24,810 bases of DNA from Ga0077527 sp038144955 (GCA_038144955.1 JAYQOT010000033.1:1-24810); one strand, 5' to 3'; counted from the first letter of the stretch, positions 1-6,828 are shown. Numbers and translations: made by a program. The notes: a model not told the origin generated them from the letters alone.

Positions 1-93
1 CAGCCCATCGCGATGGAAGAGGGGCTGCGTTTTGCCATTCGCGAGGGTGGCAAAACCGTCGGCGCCGGCGTCGTCGCGAAAGTAATCGAGTAA
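1..93 (+). CDS. tuf: Elongation factor Tu, C-terminal end (partial)
   Basis: The first 30 codons of the window run in frame to a TAA stop and spell the conserved end of EF-Tu domain 3 (GLRFAIREGG then GAGVVAKVIE). EF-Tu is the GTPase that carries aminoacyl-tRNA to the ribosome. The GTPase domain lies upstream, outside the window. Only 6 nt separate the stop from the rpsJ start, so this tuf copy and the S10 operon are almost certainly co-transcribed, the end of a str operon running straight into S10. The identification rests on the tail alone but this tail is distinctive. Confidence 0.93.
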   Translation, partial: QPIAMEEGLRFAIREGGKTVGAGVVAKVIE

Positions 94-99
94 ACGCAC

Positions 100-417
100 A
101 TGGCCGCCTTGAAAAACCAGAAAATCCGCATCCGCCTGAAGGCGTTTGATTATCGACTGATTGACCAGTCGGCGCTGGAAATTGTGGATACGGCAAAGCG
201 TACCGGTGCAGTGGTCAAGGGGCCGATTCCCCTGCCGACACGCAAACAGCGCTTTGACCTGCTGCGCTCGCCCCATGTCAACAAGACATCACGTGAGCAA
301 CTGGAAATCCGCAGTCATCTGCGGCTCATGGACATTATTGACCCGACGGACAAGACGGTTGATGCGCTGATGAAGCTCGATCTGCCCGCAGGTGTGGATG
401 TGGAAATCAAGCTGTAA
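100..417 (+). CDS. rpsJ: 30S ribosomal protein S10 (NusE)
   Basis: The 105-residue product matches S10 along its full length (QKIRIRLKAFDYRLID near the start, PIPLPTRK, then SPHVNKTSREQ). S10 sits in the 30S head and, as NusE, joins the antitermination complex with NusB. The E. coli protein has 103 residues. The ATG at 100 gives the expected N terminus plus two or three residues; no strong Shine-Dalgarno sequence precedes it, which fits translational coupling to tuf, whose stop is 6 nt upstream. A 90-nt gap follows before rplC, the longest gap in the S10 section. There is no room for an E. coli-type S10 leader between tuf and this gene. Confidence 0.97.
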   Translation: MAALKNQKIRIRLKAFDYRLIDQSALEIVDTAKRTGAVVKGPIPLPTRKQRFDLLRSPHVNKTSREQLEIRSHLRLMDIIDPTDKTVDALMKLDLPAGVDVEIKL

Positions 418-427
418 TAGTTTTAAG

Positions 428-445
428 CAGACGCTTCGGCGTCTG
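428..445 (+). other. UUCG-tetraloop hairpin between rpsJ and rplC
   Basis: A perfect 7-bp stem, CAGACGC (428-434) with GCGTCTG (439-445), closes a TTCG loop with a C-G closing pair. This is the especially stable cUUCGg tetraloop form. It begins 10 nt after the rpsJ stop. No T run follows it, so it is not a typical intrinsic terminator. It may protect the 3' end of rpsJ mRNA after processing or form part of a leader for rplC. The structure is seen directly; the role is inferred. Confidence 0.75.
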
Positions 446-482
446 GTGGTAAAAACGAAGTGCCGGCCAATTGTAGTCGGCG

Positions 483-498
483 CCTTTTTAAAAAAGGT
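483..498 (+). promoter_or_regulatory. Possible hairpin covering the rplC ribosome binding site
   Basis: The rplC Shine-Dalgarno sequence AAGGT (494-498) lies 9 nt before the ATG at 508. It can pair with CCTTTT at 483-488 to form a 6-bp A/T-rich stem with a 3-nt loop. Just upstream, GCCG (462-465) and CGGC (478-481) can form a second small stem followed by TTTTT, and bases 482-484 could pair alternatively with 465-467. The region therefore has competing folds around a ribosome binding site. A regulatory role is only inferred. Confidence 0.4.
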
Positions 499-507
499 AA
501 CTAGAAC

Positions 508-1191
508 ATGAGTTTAGGATTAGTCGGCCGCAAAGTCGGCATGACGCGGATATTCACCGATGACGGGGACAGTATTCCTGTGACTGTCGTTGATGTTTCG
601 AATAATCGCGTCTCACAGATCAAGACCCAGGAAACCGACGGCTATTCCGCCGTGCAAATTGCCTTCGGCAAGCGACGCGCCTCGCGTGTTCGCAAACCGG
701 CTGCGGGGCATTTCACAAAGGCGGCGATCGAGGCCGGACAAGTGCTGCGTGAATTCCCTGTGGCCCCCGAAAAACTTGCTGACATGAAAGTCGGCAATGC
801 GTTGACCGCGTCCATTTTCGAGGTTGGCCAATACGTCGATGTGACCGGTGTTTCGCAAGGCAAAGGATTTGCCGGCGTCATCAAGCGTCACAATTTCTCA
901 TCGAACCGCGCCAGCCACGGCAATTCCGTGTCACACAACAAACCGGGTTCCATCAGCATGGCGCAGGATCCTGGCCGTGTATTTCCCGGCAAGAAGATGC
1001 CGGGACACATGGGTGCCGTAAAACGCACCCAGCAATCACTCAAAATCGTGCGTATCGATGCCGAGCGCAATCTGCTGCTGATCCGCGGCGCGATTCCCGG
1101 CTCTCGCGGGGGCGACGTGATGGTACGGCCTGCGGTGCGTGCGCGTCGTTCAGCGGTCAAACAGGGCGGCAAGGCCGCCGCTGCGAAATAG
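508..1191 (+). CDS. rplC: 50S ribosomal protein L3
   Basis: The 227-residue product begins MSLGLVGRKVGMTRIF and carries the L3 hallmarks VTGVSQGKGFAGVIKRHNF and DPGRVFPGKKMPGHMG. L3 is an early-assembling 23S rRNA binder whose central loop reaches the peptidyl transferase centre. Gln153 occupies the position that PrmB methylates in E. coli. The protein is about 18 residues longer than E. coli L3 because of a basic, alanine-rich tail (about residues 211-227). The ATG at 508 has a good AAGGT ribosome binding site, possibly sequestered in a hairpin. rplD starts 8 nt after the stop. Confidence 0.97.
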   Translation: MSLGLVGRKVGMTRIFTDDGDSIPVTVVDVSNNRVSQIKTQETDGYSAVQIAFGKRRASRVRKPAAGHFTKAAIEAGQVLREFPVAPEKLADMKVGNALTASIFEVGQYVDVTGVSQGKGFAGVIKRHNFSSNRASHGNSVSHNKPGSISMAQDPGRVFPGKKMPGHMGAVKRTQQSLKIVRIDAERNLLLIRGAIPGSRGGDVMVRPAVRARRSAVKQGGKAAAAK

Positions 1192-1199
1192 GGGCGCGC

Positions 1200-1820
1200 A
1201 TGGAACTCAATATTCTCAACGAACAAGGTAAGCCAACTGCGAAACTGTCCGCATCCGATGCGGCATTTGGCAGGGAATTCAATGAATCCCTGGTGCATCA
1301 GGTTGTGACGGCGTATCTCGCGAATGCGCGTCAGACAACCCGCGCGCAGAAGGATCGGGGCACCGTAAGACATTCGACTGTAAAACCCTGGCGTCAGAAG
1401 GGAACGGGCCGTGCACGTGCCGGTATGACTTCAAGCCCGTTGTGGCGCGGCGGCGGTCGCACGTTTCCGAACCACCCGGACGAAAATTATTCGCACAAGC
1501 TCAACCGCAAAATGTACCGCGCAGGAATGCTTTCGATCCTGTCGCAACTTGCGCGCGAGGACAGGCTGGCGGTTGTAGACACATTTACCGTGGATGCGCC
1601 CAAGACCAAGCTCCTGGCCAAGAAGCTCCAGGGCATGGGGATGGATGACGTGCTGATCATTACCGACAGCCTGGATGACAATCTGCGGCTTTCGTCCCGC
1701 AACCTGCCCCATGTCATGGTTGTTGAGGTCGGGCATGCCGATCCGGTAAGCCTGATTCGCCATGGCAAGGTGCTGATGACCAAGGCTGCCGTGGGCAAGA
1801 TAGAGGAGTTGCTGGCATGA
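1200..1820 (+). CDS. rplD: 50S ribosomal protein L4
   Basis: This is a 206-residue L4 (201 in E. coli). The extended loop that lines the peptide exit tunnel is clear: RQKGTGRARAGMTSSPLWRGGG at roughly residues 64-85. In E. coli, free L4 represses its own operon through transcription attenuation and translation at the S10 leader; that leader position is not available here, because tuf abuts rpsJ. A GGGG at 1191-1194 serves as ribosome binding site. The stop overlaps the rplW start as ATGA, indicating translational coupling. Confidence 0.97.
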   Translation: MELNILNEQGKPTAKLSASDAAFGREFNESLVHQVVTAYLANARQTTRAQKDRGTVRHSTVKPWRQKGTGRARAGMTSSPLWRGGGRTFPNHPDENYSHKLNRKMYRAGMLSILSQLAREDRLAVVDTFTVDAPKTKLLAKKLQGMGMDDVLIITDSLDDNLRLSSRNLPHVMVVEVGHADPVSLIRHGKVLMTKAAVGKIEELLA

Positions 1821-2143
1821 GCGCATTCAACACGGAACGTCTCGCCCGTATCCTGCTGGCTCCGGTGATTTCGGAGAAAAGCACGTTCGTTGGCGAAAAA
1901 AGCAACCAAGTGGTTTTTCGAGTCGTCAGTGATGCGACCAAGCCTGAAATCAAGGCGGCGGTTGAAACCATGCTGAGCAAAAAGGATGAAAAGCTGGAAG
2001 TCCGCAACGTTCGGATCGTCAATGTTCGCGGCAAAGAGAAACGTTTTGGACGATTTGTGGGCCGCCGCAGCGACTGGAAAAAAGCCTACGTCTGCCTCAA
2101 GGCGGGCCAGGAAATCACCTTTGCTGAAGGGGAGGTGAAATAA
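1817..2143 (+). CDS. rplW: 50S ribosomal protein L23
   Basis: The 108-residue product matches L23, including the N-terminal motif LLAPVISEKST and the C-terminal GKEKRFGRFVGRRSDWKKAYV. L23 lies at the tunnel exit and is the docking site for trigger factor and SRP. The start overlaps the rplD stop by 4 nt (ATGA) and its own stop overlaps the rplB start by 1 nt (TAATG), so three successive genes are translationally linked. The length is slightly above the E. coli 100 residues. Confidence 0.97.
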   Translation: MSAFNTERLARILLAPVISEKSTFVGEKSNQVVFRVVSDATKPEIKAAVETMLSKKDEKLEVRNVRIVNVRGKEKRFGRFVGRRSDWKKAYVCLKAGQEITFAEGEVK

Positions 2144-2976
2144 TGCTGATCAAAGTCAAACCGACTTCTCCGGGCCGTCGCGGCCTGGTCAAGGTCGTTA
2201 CCCCGGGTCTGCACAAAGGTAAACCTGTTGCCGGCCTGGTCGAAAAACAATCCAAAAAGTCCGGTCGTAACGCCCATGGCCGCATCACCATGCGGCATAA
2301 GGGCGGCGGTCACAAGCAACATTACCGGTTTGTCGACTTTCGTCGCGACAAGGATGCGATTCCGGCCAAGGTTGAACGGATTGAATATGATCCGAATCGC
2401 AGCGCGCATCTGGCATTGATTTGCTACGCCGATGGCGAACGCCGCTACATCATTGCGTCGCGCGGCGTAACCGCGGGCATGCAGCTGATGTCTGGTCCTG
2501 AGGCTCCCATCAAGCCGGGTAATGCCCTGCCACTGAGGAATATTCCGGTGGGAACCACGATTTGCTGTATCGAAATGCTGCCGGGGAAAGGTGCCCAACT
2601 GGCTCGTGCCGCGGGCACCTCGGCACAATTGCTGGCGCGCGAGGGTGAGTATGCCCAGCTGCGCTTGCGTTCCGGTGAAATCCGCAAGGTTCATGTCAAT
2701 TGCCGCGCCACGATCGGTGAAGTTGGCAATGAAGAGCATTCGCTGGAATCCATCGGCAAGGCCGGCCGTGTTCGCTGGCGTGGAATCCGCCCGACCGTTC
2801 GCGGTGTGGCGATGAATCCTATCGATCACCCGCACGGCGGTGGTGAAGGCAGGACTGCTGCTGCGCAAGCGCCGGTGAGTCCCTGGGGCGTCATGTGCAA
2901 AGGCTACAAGACGCGAAAAAATAAACGTACCAGCGGCATGATCATTCGCCGCCGCAATTCCAAAGCCACGGCGTAA
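2143..2976 (+). CDS. rplB: 50S ribosomal protein L2
   Basis: The 277-residue product (273 in E. coli) carries the L2 signature NPIDHPHGGGEG, which contains the histidine (His229 in E. coli) long studied for its effect on peptidyl transfer, followed by SPWGVMCKGYKTRKNKRTS. L2 bridges the subunits and is needed for subunit association. The segment after GGGEG reads RTAAAQAPVSPWG rather than the E. coli RNFGKHPVTPWG, a form I associate with betaproteobacteria. The start is fused to the rplW stop as TAATG. Confidence 0.97.
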   Translation: MLIKVKPTSPGRRGLVKVVTPGLHKGKPVAGLVEKQSKKSGRNAHGRITMRHKGGGHKQHYRFVDFRRDKDAIPAKVERIEYDPNRSAHLALICYADGERRYIIASRGVTAGMQLMSGPEAPIKPGNALPLRNIPVGTTICCIEMLPGKGAQLARAAGTSAQLLAREGEYAQLRLRSGEIRKVHVNCRATIGEVGNEEHSLESIGKAGRVRWRGIRPTVRGVAMNPIDHPHGGGEGRTAAAQAPVSPWGVMCKGYKTRKNKRTSGMIIRRRNSKATA

Positions 2977-2985
2977 GGGGTAACA

Positions 2986-3297
2986 ATGTCTCGTTCCGTC
3001 AAAAAAGGCCCGTTCGTCGATCACCATCTGATGCAGAAGGTGGAAACCGCGCGGGCAGGTTCCGACAAGCGGCCGATCAAAACCTGGTCGCGGCGTTCCA
3101 CGATACTCCCGGATTTCGTCGGGCTGACAATTGCCGTGCACAACGGAAAGCAGCATGTTCCAGTCTACGTGACCGAAAACATGGTTGGACACAAGCTCGG
3201 CGAGTTTGCGCATACCCGAGTGTTCAAGGGGCATTCAAAGGCCGGCGGTTCAGCTCCGGCTGACAAGAAGGCCAGTCCCACCCCGGCGGCCAAGTAA
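2986..3297 (+). CDS. rpsS: 30S ribosomal protein S19
   Basis: The product starts MSRSVKKGPFVDHHLMQKVE and contains WSRRSTILPDFVGLTIAVHNGK, the conserved S19 core that binds the 30S head with S13. At 103 residues it exceeds the E. coli length of 92. The excess is an Ala/Pro/Lys tail, SAPADKKASPTPAAK, similar in composition to tails on L3, S3 and S13 in the same cluster. It follows rplB by 9 nt. Confidence 0.97.
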   Translation: MSRSVKKGPFVDHHLMQKVETARAGSDKRPIKTWSRRSTILPDFVGLTIAVHNGKQHVPVYVTENMVGHKLGEFAHTRVFKGHSKAGGSAPADKKASPTPAAK

Positions 3298-3305
3298 GGT
3301 AAATA

Positions 3306-3644
3306 ATGGATACGACAGCAAAATTGCTCGGCGTCAGGCTTTCGGCCCAGAAAGGGCGGCTGGTTGCGGATCTGATTCGCGGAAAGTCTGTTGAAAACGC
3401 TCTTAACATTCTGAGTTTTTCGCCCAAGAAGGGCGCGGTCATCATTCGCAAGGTGTTGGAGTCGGCAATTGCGAATGCTGAGCACAATGACGGTGCTGAT
3501 ATCGACGAACTGAAAATCACCCGGATATTCGTTGAAAAAGGACCGGTTATGAAACGTTTTGCCGCTCGGGCCAAAGGGCGCGGCGCCCGCATTTTGAAGC
3601 CGACGTGCCATGTCTATGTCACTGTCGGTGACGGGAGGAAGTAA
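3306..3644 (+). CDS. rplV: 50S ribosomal protein L22
   Basis: This 112-residue product is L22, with AQKGRLVADLIRGKSVENAL near the N terminus and the long hairpin MKRFAARAKGRGARILKPTCH that lines the exit tunnel. Changes in this hairpin cause macrolide resistance in other bacteria; the loop here has a normal length and no obvious insertion. The start is 8 nt after rpsS and the stop is 2 nt before rpsC. Confidence 0.97.
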   Translation: MDTTAKLLGVRLSAQKGRLVADLIRGKSVENALNILSFSPKKGAVIIRKVLESAIANAEHNDGADIDELKITRIFVEKGPVMKRFAARAKGRGARILKPTCHVYVTVGDGRK

Positions 3645-3646
3645 GT

Positions 3647-4405
3647 ATGGGTCAAAAAATACACCCCACCGGATTTCGCCTCGCGTTCAACCGCAACTGG
3701 GCCTCGCGCTGGTATGCCAACAACAAGAATTTTGCCGGCATGTTGCTAGAGGACATCAAGGTTCGCGATTATCTGAAGCAGCGCCTTTCCCAGGCAGCGG
3801 TATCGCGCGTGGTTATCGAGCGCCCTGCCAAGAATGCCCGCATCACGGTTTTCAGCGCACGCCCCGGCATGGTCATAGGCAAGAAAGGCGAGGACATCGA
3901 ACGCCTCAAGGCCGACCTGCAGAGCATGCTCGGGGTGCCGGTCCACGTGAACATCGAAGAAGTGCGCAAACCCGAATTGGATGCGCAGCTGATCGCAGAC
4001 TCGATCGTCCAGCAATTGCAGAAGCGGATCATGTTCCGCCGCGCCATGAAACGCGCGATTACCAATGCCATGCGTCTGGGCGCCCAGGGCATCAAGATCA
4101 TGAGTGCAGGCCGGCTGAACGGAATTGAAATTGCCCGTACGGAGTGGTACCGCGAAGGTCGTGTGCCGTTACATACCTTGCGTGCGGACATTGATTACGG
4201 ATTTTCCGAGGCCAAGACCAGCTATGGTGTTATCGGCGTCAAGGTATGGGTGTTCAAGGGCGAGGTGATCGGCACCAACGACCAGCCTGGGCTTGCTGCA
4301 CCTGCGGCCGCACCGGTCGAGGAGCCTGCTCCCGCACCGGCTCGCAAGCCTCGGCGTACAACTGCAAAGACAGGAGCAAAACGTGCTACAGCCAGCCAGG
4401 CGTAA
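3647..4405 (+). CDS. rpsC: 30S ribosomal protein S3
   Basis: The 252-residue product begins MGQKIHPTGFRL and has the KH domain GxxG loop in VIGKKGEDIERLK (about residues 79-91). The C-terminal S3 domain has GAQGIKIMSAGRLNGIEIARTEW and PLHTLRADIDYG. S3 lines the mRNA entry channel and contributes to helicase activity there. Residues from about 215 to 252 form an Ala/Pro-rich then Arg/Lys-rich tail, and the E. coli protein has 233 residues. The DNA for this tail also holds the ribosome binding site and first 23 nt of rplP. A GGGAGG at 3633-3638, inside the end of rplV, gives strong initiation. Confidence 0.97.
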   Translation: MGQKIHPTGFRLAFNRNWASRWYANNKNFAGMLLEDIKVRDYLKQRLSQAAVSRVVIERPAKNARITVFSARPGMVIGKKGEDIERLKADLQSMLGVPVHVNIEEVRKPELDAQLIADSIVQQLQKRIMFRRAMKRAITNAMRLGAQGIKIMSAGRLNGIEIARTEWYREGRVPLHTLRADIDYGFSEAKTSYGVIGVKVWVFKGEVIGTNDQPGLAAPAAAPVEEPAPAPARKPRRTTAKTGAKRATASQA

Positions 4406-4799
4406 ATACCGCAAGGAGCAAAAGGGCCGTAATACCGGCGTTGCGACTCGCGGAAACAAGGTAAGTTTCGGTGAGTACGGCCTGAAGGCCATTGGTCGAG
4501 GTCGTCTGACTGCACGCCAGATCGAGGCGGCGCGTCGTGCCATGACTCGTCACATCAAGCGTGGTGGCCGTATCTGGATCCGCATTTTTCCGGACAAGCC
4601 GATTTCGCGCAAGCCGGCCGAGGTGCGCATGGGCAATGGCAAGGGCAATCCTGAATACTGGGTCGCCGAAATACAGCCGGGCAAGGTTTTGTATGAAATG
4701 GATGGCGTGAACGAGACCATCGCGAAGGAGGCATTTCGCCTGGCGGCTGCCAAGCTGCCGATTGCGACGTCCTTTGTTCATCGTCTTGTCGGGGGTTGA
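4383..4799 (+). CDS. rplP: 50S ribosomal protein L16
   Basis: The 138-residue product matches L16 (136 in E. coli): LQPARRKYRKEQKGRN at the start, GRGRLTARQIEAARRAMTR, and IQPGKVLYEMDGV. L16 helps shape the tRNA A-site region of the 50S subunit. The start is a GTG at 4383, chosen because it alone gives the conserved N terminus and because AGGAG at 4372-4376 is correctly spaced. It overlaps the end of rpsC by 23 nt in another frame. The reading frame remains open further upstream, but that sequence is the rpsC tail in a different frame and is unlike L16. Confidence 0.96.
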   Translation: MLQPARRKYRKEQKGRNTGVATRGNKVSFGEYGLKAIGRGRLTARQIEAARRAMTRHIKRGGRIWIRIFPDKPISRKPAEVRMGNGKGNPEYWVAEIQPGKVLYEMDGVNETIAKEAFRLAAAKLPIATSFVHRLVGG

Positions 4800-4801
4800 G
4801 C

Positions 4802-4987
4802 ATGAAAGCAAGTGAACTGGCAGGCAAAGGGGCAGATGAATTGCGCAAGGAACTCGATTCCCTGCTCAAAGCACAATTTTCCCTGCGCATGCAGAAGGCG
4901 ACACAGCAACTTTCCAATACCAGCCAGTTGCGCAAAGTACGCCGTGATATCGCGCGCGTACGCACCGTGCTGAGATCAAAAGCCTGA
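4802..4987 (+). CDS. rpmC: 50S ribosomal protein L29
   Basis: A 61-residue L29 beginning MKASELAGKGADELRKELDSLLKAQ, with the usual two-helix hairpin composition. L29 sits near the tunnel exit beside L23. The ATG at 4802 gives the standard N terminus and has GGGGG at 4791-4795 as ribosome binding site. A TTG at 4796 would add two residues but overlaps the rplP stop and is less likely. Confidence 0.95.
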   Translation: MKASELAGKGADELRKELDSLLKAQFSLRMQKATQQLSNTSQLRKVRRDIARVRTVLRSKA

Positions 4988-5004
4988 TTGACGGGATACG
5001 GAAT

Positions 5005-5265
5005 ATGAGCGAACCGAATAAAAGAACACTGACAGGTCGTGTGGTCAGCGACAAGATGGATAAGACCGTGACGGTGCTCGTCGAACGGCGGGTCAAGCAT
5101 CCGCTGATGGGCAAAATTGTCACCCGTTCAAAAAAATATCATGCCCACGACGCCAACGATGAATACAAAGAAGGCGATACGGTGCTGATTGAAGAATGCC
5201 GTCCTTTGGCCAAAACCAAGGCCTGGCGGGTGATCAAACTGGTAGAGAAATCCAAGGGTGTTTAA
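5005..5265 (+). CDS. rpsQ: 30S ribosomal protein S17
   Basis: The 86-residue product has the S17 motifs LTGRVVSDKMDKTVTVLVERR and HDANDEYKEGDTVLIEECRPLAKTK. S17 is an early 16S rRNA binder with an OB fold. It is the last gene of the S10 section; a 159-nt gap with a promoter separates it from rplN, the same break as in E. coli. Confidence 0.97.
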   Translation: MSEPNKRTLTGRVVSDKMDKTVTVLVERRVKHPLMGKIVTRSKKYHAHDANDEYKEGDTVLIEECRPLAKTKAWRVIKLVEKSKGV

Positions 5266-5275
5266 GGGATTTTGG

Positions 5276-5305
5276 TTGCATTAGAGGGATTTGGCGTTAT
5301 ATAAT
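5276..5305 (+). promoter_or_regulatory. Candidate spc operon promoter
   Basis: A perfect TATAAT -10 hexamer lies at 5300-5305. The best -35 candidate is TTGCAT at 5276-5281 with an 18-bp spacer; it matches the sigma70 consensus only in its TTG. Transcription would begin near 5312, giving a leader of about 110 nt ahead of rplN. The position matches the known spc promoter of E. coli, which supports the call. Read-through from the S10 section is also likely, as no terminator is seen after rpsQ. Confidence 0.65.
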
Positions 5306-5323
5306 TAGCGGCTTTGTTTTCCA

Positions 5324-5359
5324 CCTCGTATCAGCGAGGCGGATTTTGCCCGAACGGGC
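5324..5359 (+). other. Two tandem small hairpins in the spc leader
   Basis: CCTCG (5324-5328) pairs with CGAGG (5335-5339), and GCCC (5348-5351) pairs with GGGC (5356-5359). Both are short stems with 6-nt and 4-nt loops in the untranslated leader of rplN. No T run follows, so they are not terminators. Their role is unknown. Confidence 0.4.
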
Positions 5360-5376
5360 TCCAAGACTGGCTTTCC

Positions 5377-5404
5377 GGGTGTTTCGGGGGGGGTCAAGTT
5401 GGGG
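5377..5404 (+). promoter_or_regulatory. Putative G-quadruplex motif in the spc leader
   Basis: Four runs of at least three G are separated by loops of 6, 2 and 7 nt: GGG at 5377-5379, an eight-G run at 5386-5393 that supplies two tracts, and GGGG at 5401-5404. This meets the usual G3+N1-7 rule. In the + strand RNA it would end about 10 nt before the rplN ribosome binding site (AGGA, 5414-5417). Folding in the cell is not shown. Confidence 0.45.
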
Positions 5405-5424
5405 AAAGATAGCAGGAAAAAAAC

Positions 5425-5793
5425 ATGATTCAGATGCAATCCATACTGGACGTTGCTGACAACACCGGTGCACGCGCAGTCATGTGCATAAAGGTTCTCG
5501 GCGGGTCCAAACGTCGTTACGCCGGTATCGGTGACGTGATCAAGGTCAGCGTCAAGGACGCCGCGCCGCGCGGGCGGGTTAAAAAGGGCGAGGTTTACAA
5601 CGCCGTGGTCGTTCGTACTGCCAAGGGTGTTCGTCGCAATGACGGTTCACTTCTGAAGTTCGACGGCAATGCGGCAGTGTTGCTGAACCAGAAACTGGAG
5701 CCTATCGGCACGCGTATTTTCGGACCCGTCACCCGCGAACTGCGGACTGAGCGTTTCATGAAAATCGTGTCTCTGGCGCCTGAAGTTCTGTAA
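5425..5793 (+). CDS. rplN: 50S ribosomal protein L14
   Basis: The 122-residue product has exactly the E. coli length and the L14 motifs DVADNTGARAVMCIKVLGG and GTRIFGPVTRELR. L14 forms an intersubunit bridge and is the binding site of the silencing factor RsfS. AGGA at 5414-5417 precedes the ATG by a run of eight bases that is nearly all A. It is the first gene of the spc section and follows a leader with its own promoter. Confidence 0.97.
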   Translation: MIQMQSILDVADNTGARAVMCIKVLGGSKRRYAGIGDVIKVSVKDAAPRGRVKKGEVYNAVVVRTAKGVRRNDGSLLKFDGNAAVLLNQKLEPIGTRIFGPVTRELRTERFMKIVSLAPEVL

Positions 5794-5811
5794 AGAAGGA
5801 CGTAGACCCAT

Positions 5812-6129
5812 ATGCGCAAGATCAGGAAGGGCGATGATGTCGTTGTGCTGGCCGGACGTGATCGCGGCAAGCGGGGTACCGTGCTGCGGATCGTCGATGC
5901 CGATCATTTGCTGGTAGAGGGCGCCAATCGCGTCAAGAAACACCAACGGCCGAATCCGGCGAAAGGTGAGACCGGCGGCATCATCGACAAGGAAATGCCG
6001 ATTCATCTGTCGAACGTGGCGTTGTTCAATCCGGTGACCAAGAAGGCCGATCGTGTCGGAATCAGGCGCCTGGAAGATGGACGCCGCGTCCGGTTTTATA
6101 AGTCCAATGGCGAAGTGGTTGATGTATGA
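5812..6129 (+). CDS. rplX: 50S ribosomal protein L24
   Basis: The 105-residue product contains the KOW motif near the start (MRKIRKGDDVVVLAGRDRGKRG) and HQRPNPAKGETGGIIDKEMPI. L24 initiates 50S assembly and lies near the tunnel exit. GAAGGA at 5795-5800 is the ribosome binding site. Its stop overlaps the rplE start as ATGA (6126-6129). Confidence 0.97.
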   Translation: MRKIRKGDDVVVLAGRDRGKRGTVLRIVDADHLLVEGANRVKKHQRPNPAKGETGGIIDKEMPIHLSNVALFNPVTKKADRVGIRRLEDGRRVRFYKSNGEVVDV

Positions 6130-6818
6130 GCACTGCTAAAGACACCAAAAAAGCGAAATCTGCCAAGCCGGCCAAAGAGGCCGCCCCCAAGGCTGCACCG
6201 GCAAAACGTGCAGCCAAAGACGACTCCAAATCCGCTGCCGCGGCTTCGAAGCAGGGCAAGCCGGCAAGGCCCGCGGCACCTGCGCGTCTCGGCGTTTATT
6301 ACAAGGACACGGTTGCCAAGGAACTCACCCAGAAATTTGGCTATACCAGCCCCATGCAGGTTCCGCGCATCGAGAAAATCGTTCTCAACATGGGCGTGGG
6401 CGAGGCAGTAGCTGACAAGAAAATCATGGATAACGCTGTCAGCGACATGACCAAGATTGCCGGACAGAAGCCGCTGGTAACCAAGTCGCGCAAGGCCATT
6501 GCAAATTTCAAGATTCGCGAAAATTACCCGGTGGGTTGCAAGGTCACTTTGCGCGGCAGCAGGATGTACGAGTTTCTTGACCGGCTGGTCAACGTAGCCA
6601 TGCCGCGGATCCGCGATTTCCGTGGGATTTCTGGCCGCAGCTTTGACGGGCGCGGCAATTACAACATGGGCGTCAAGGAACAGATCATTTTTCCTGAAAT
6701 CGAGTACGACAAGATCGACGCCCTGCGTGGCATGAACATCACCATTTCAACGACGGCGAAGTCCGATGAAGAAGCCCGGGCATTGCTGTCAGCATTCAAA
6801 TTTCCTTTCCGTAACTGA
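6126..6818 (+). CDS. rplE: 50S ribosomal protein L5 with long N-terminal extension
   Basis: From residue 55 the product matches L5 throughout (LGVYYKDTVAKEL, VPRIEKIVLNMGVGEAVADKK, then GRGNYNMGVKEQIIFPEIEYD), the 5S rRNA-binding protein that contacts P-site tRNA. The total is 230 residues against 179 in E. coli. Residues 1-54 are an added segment with 12 Lys and 19 Ala plus Pro, Ser and Asp, resembling histone H1-like tails. The ATG at 6126 overlaps the rplX stop (ATGA), and there is no in-frame ATG, GTG or TTG between it and the L5 core, so the extension appears genuine. In E. coli, S8 represses the spc operon by binding near the rplE start; that site would be altered here. Confidence 0.96.
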   Translation: MSTAKDTKKAKSAKPAKEAAPKAAPAKRAAKDDSKSAAAASKQGKPARPAAPARLGVYYKDTVAKELTQKFGYTSPMQVPRIEKIVLNMGVGEAVADKKIMDNAVSDMTKIAGQKPLVTKSRKAIANFKIRENYPVGCKVTLRGSRMYEFLDRLVNVAMPRIRDFRGISGRSFDGRGNYNMGVKEQIIFPEIEYDKIDALRGMNITISTTAKSDEEARALLSAFKFPFRN

Positions 6819-6828
6819 GGAAACCCGC

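Noticed and set aside
2086..3234. A 382-codon open frame on the minus strand opposite rplW, rplB and rpsS.
   Set aside because: It is antisense to three conserved ribosomal protein genes, so it is a codon-bias shadow.
4796..4801. TTG start for rpmC two codons upstream.
   Set aside because: The ATG at 4802 gives the standard L29 N terminus and is better spaced from GGGGG.
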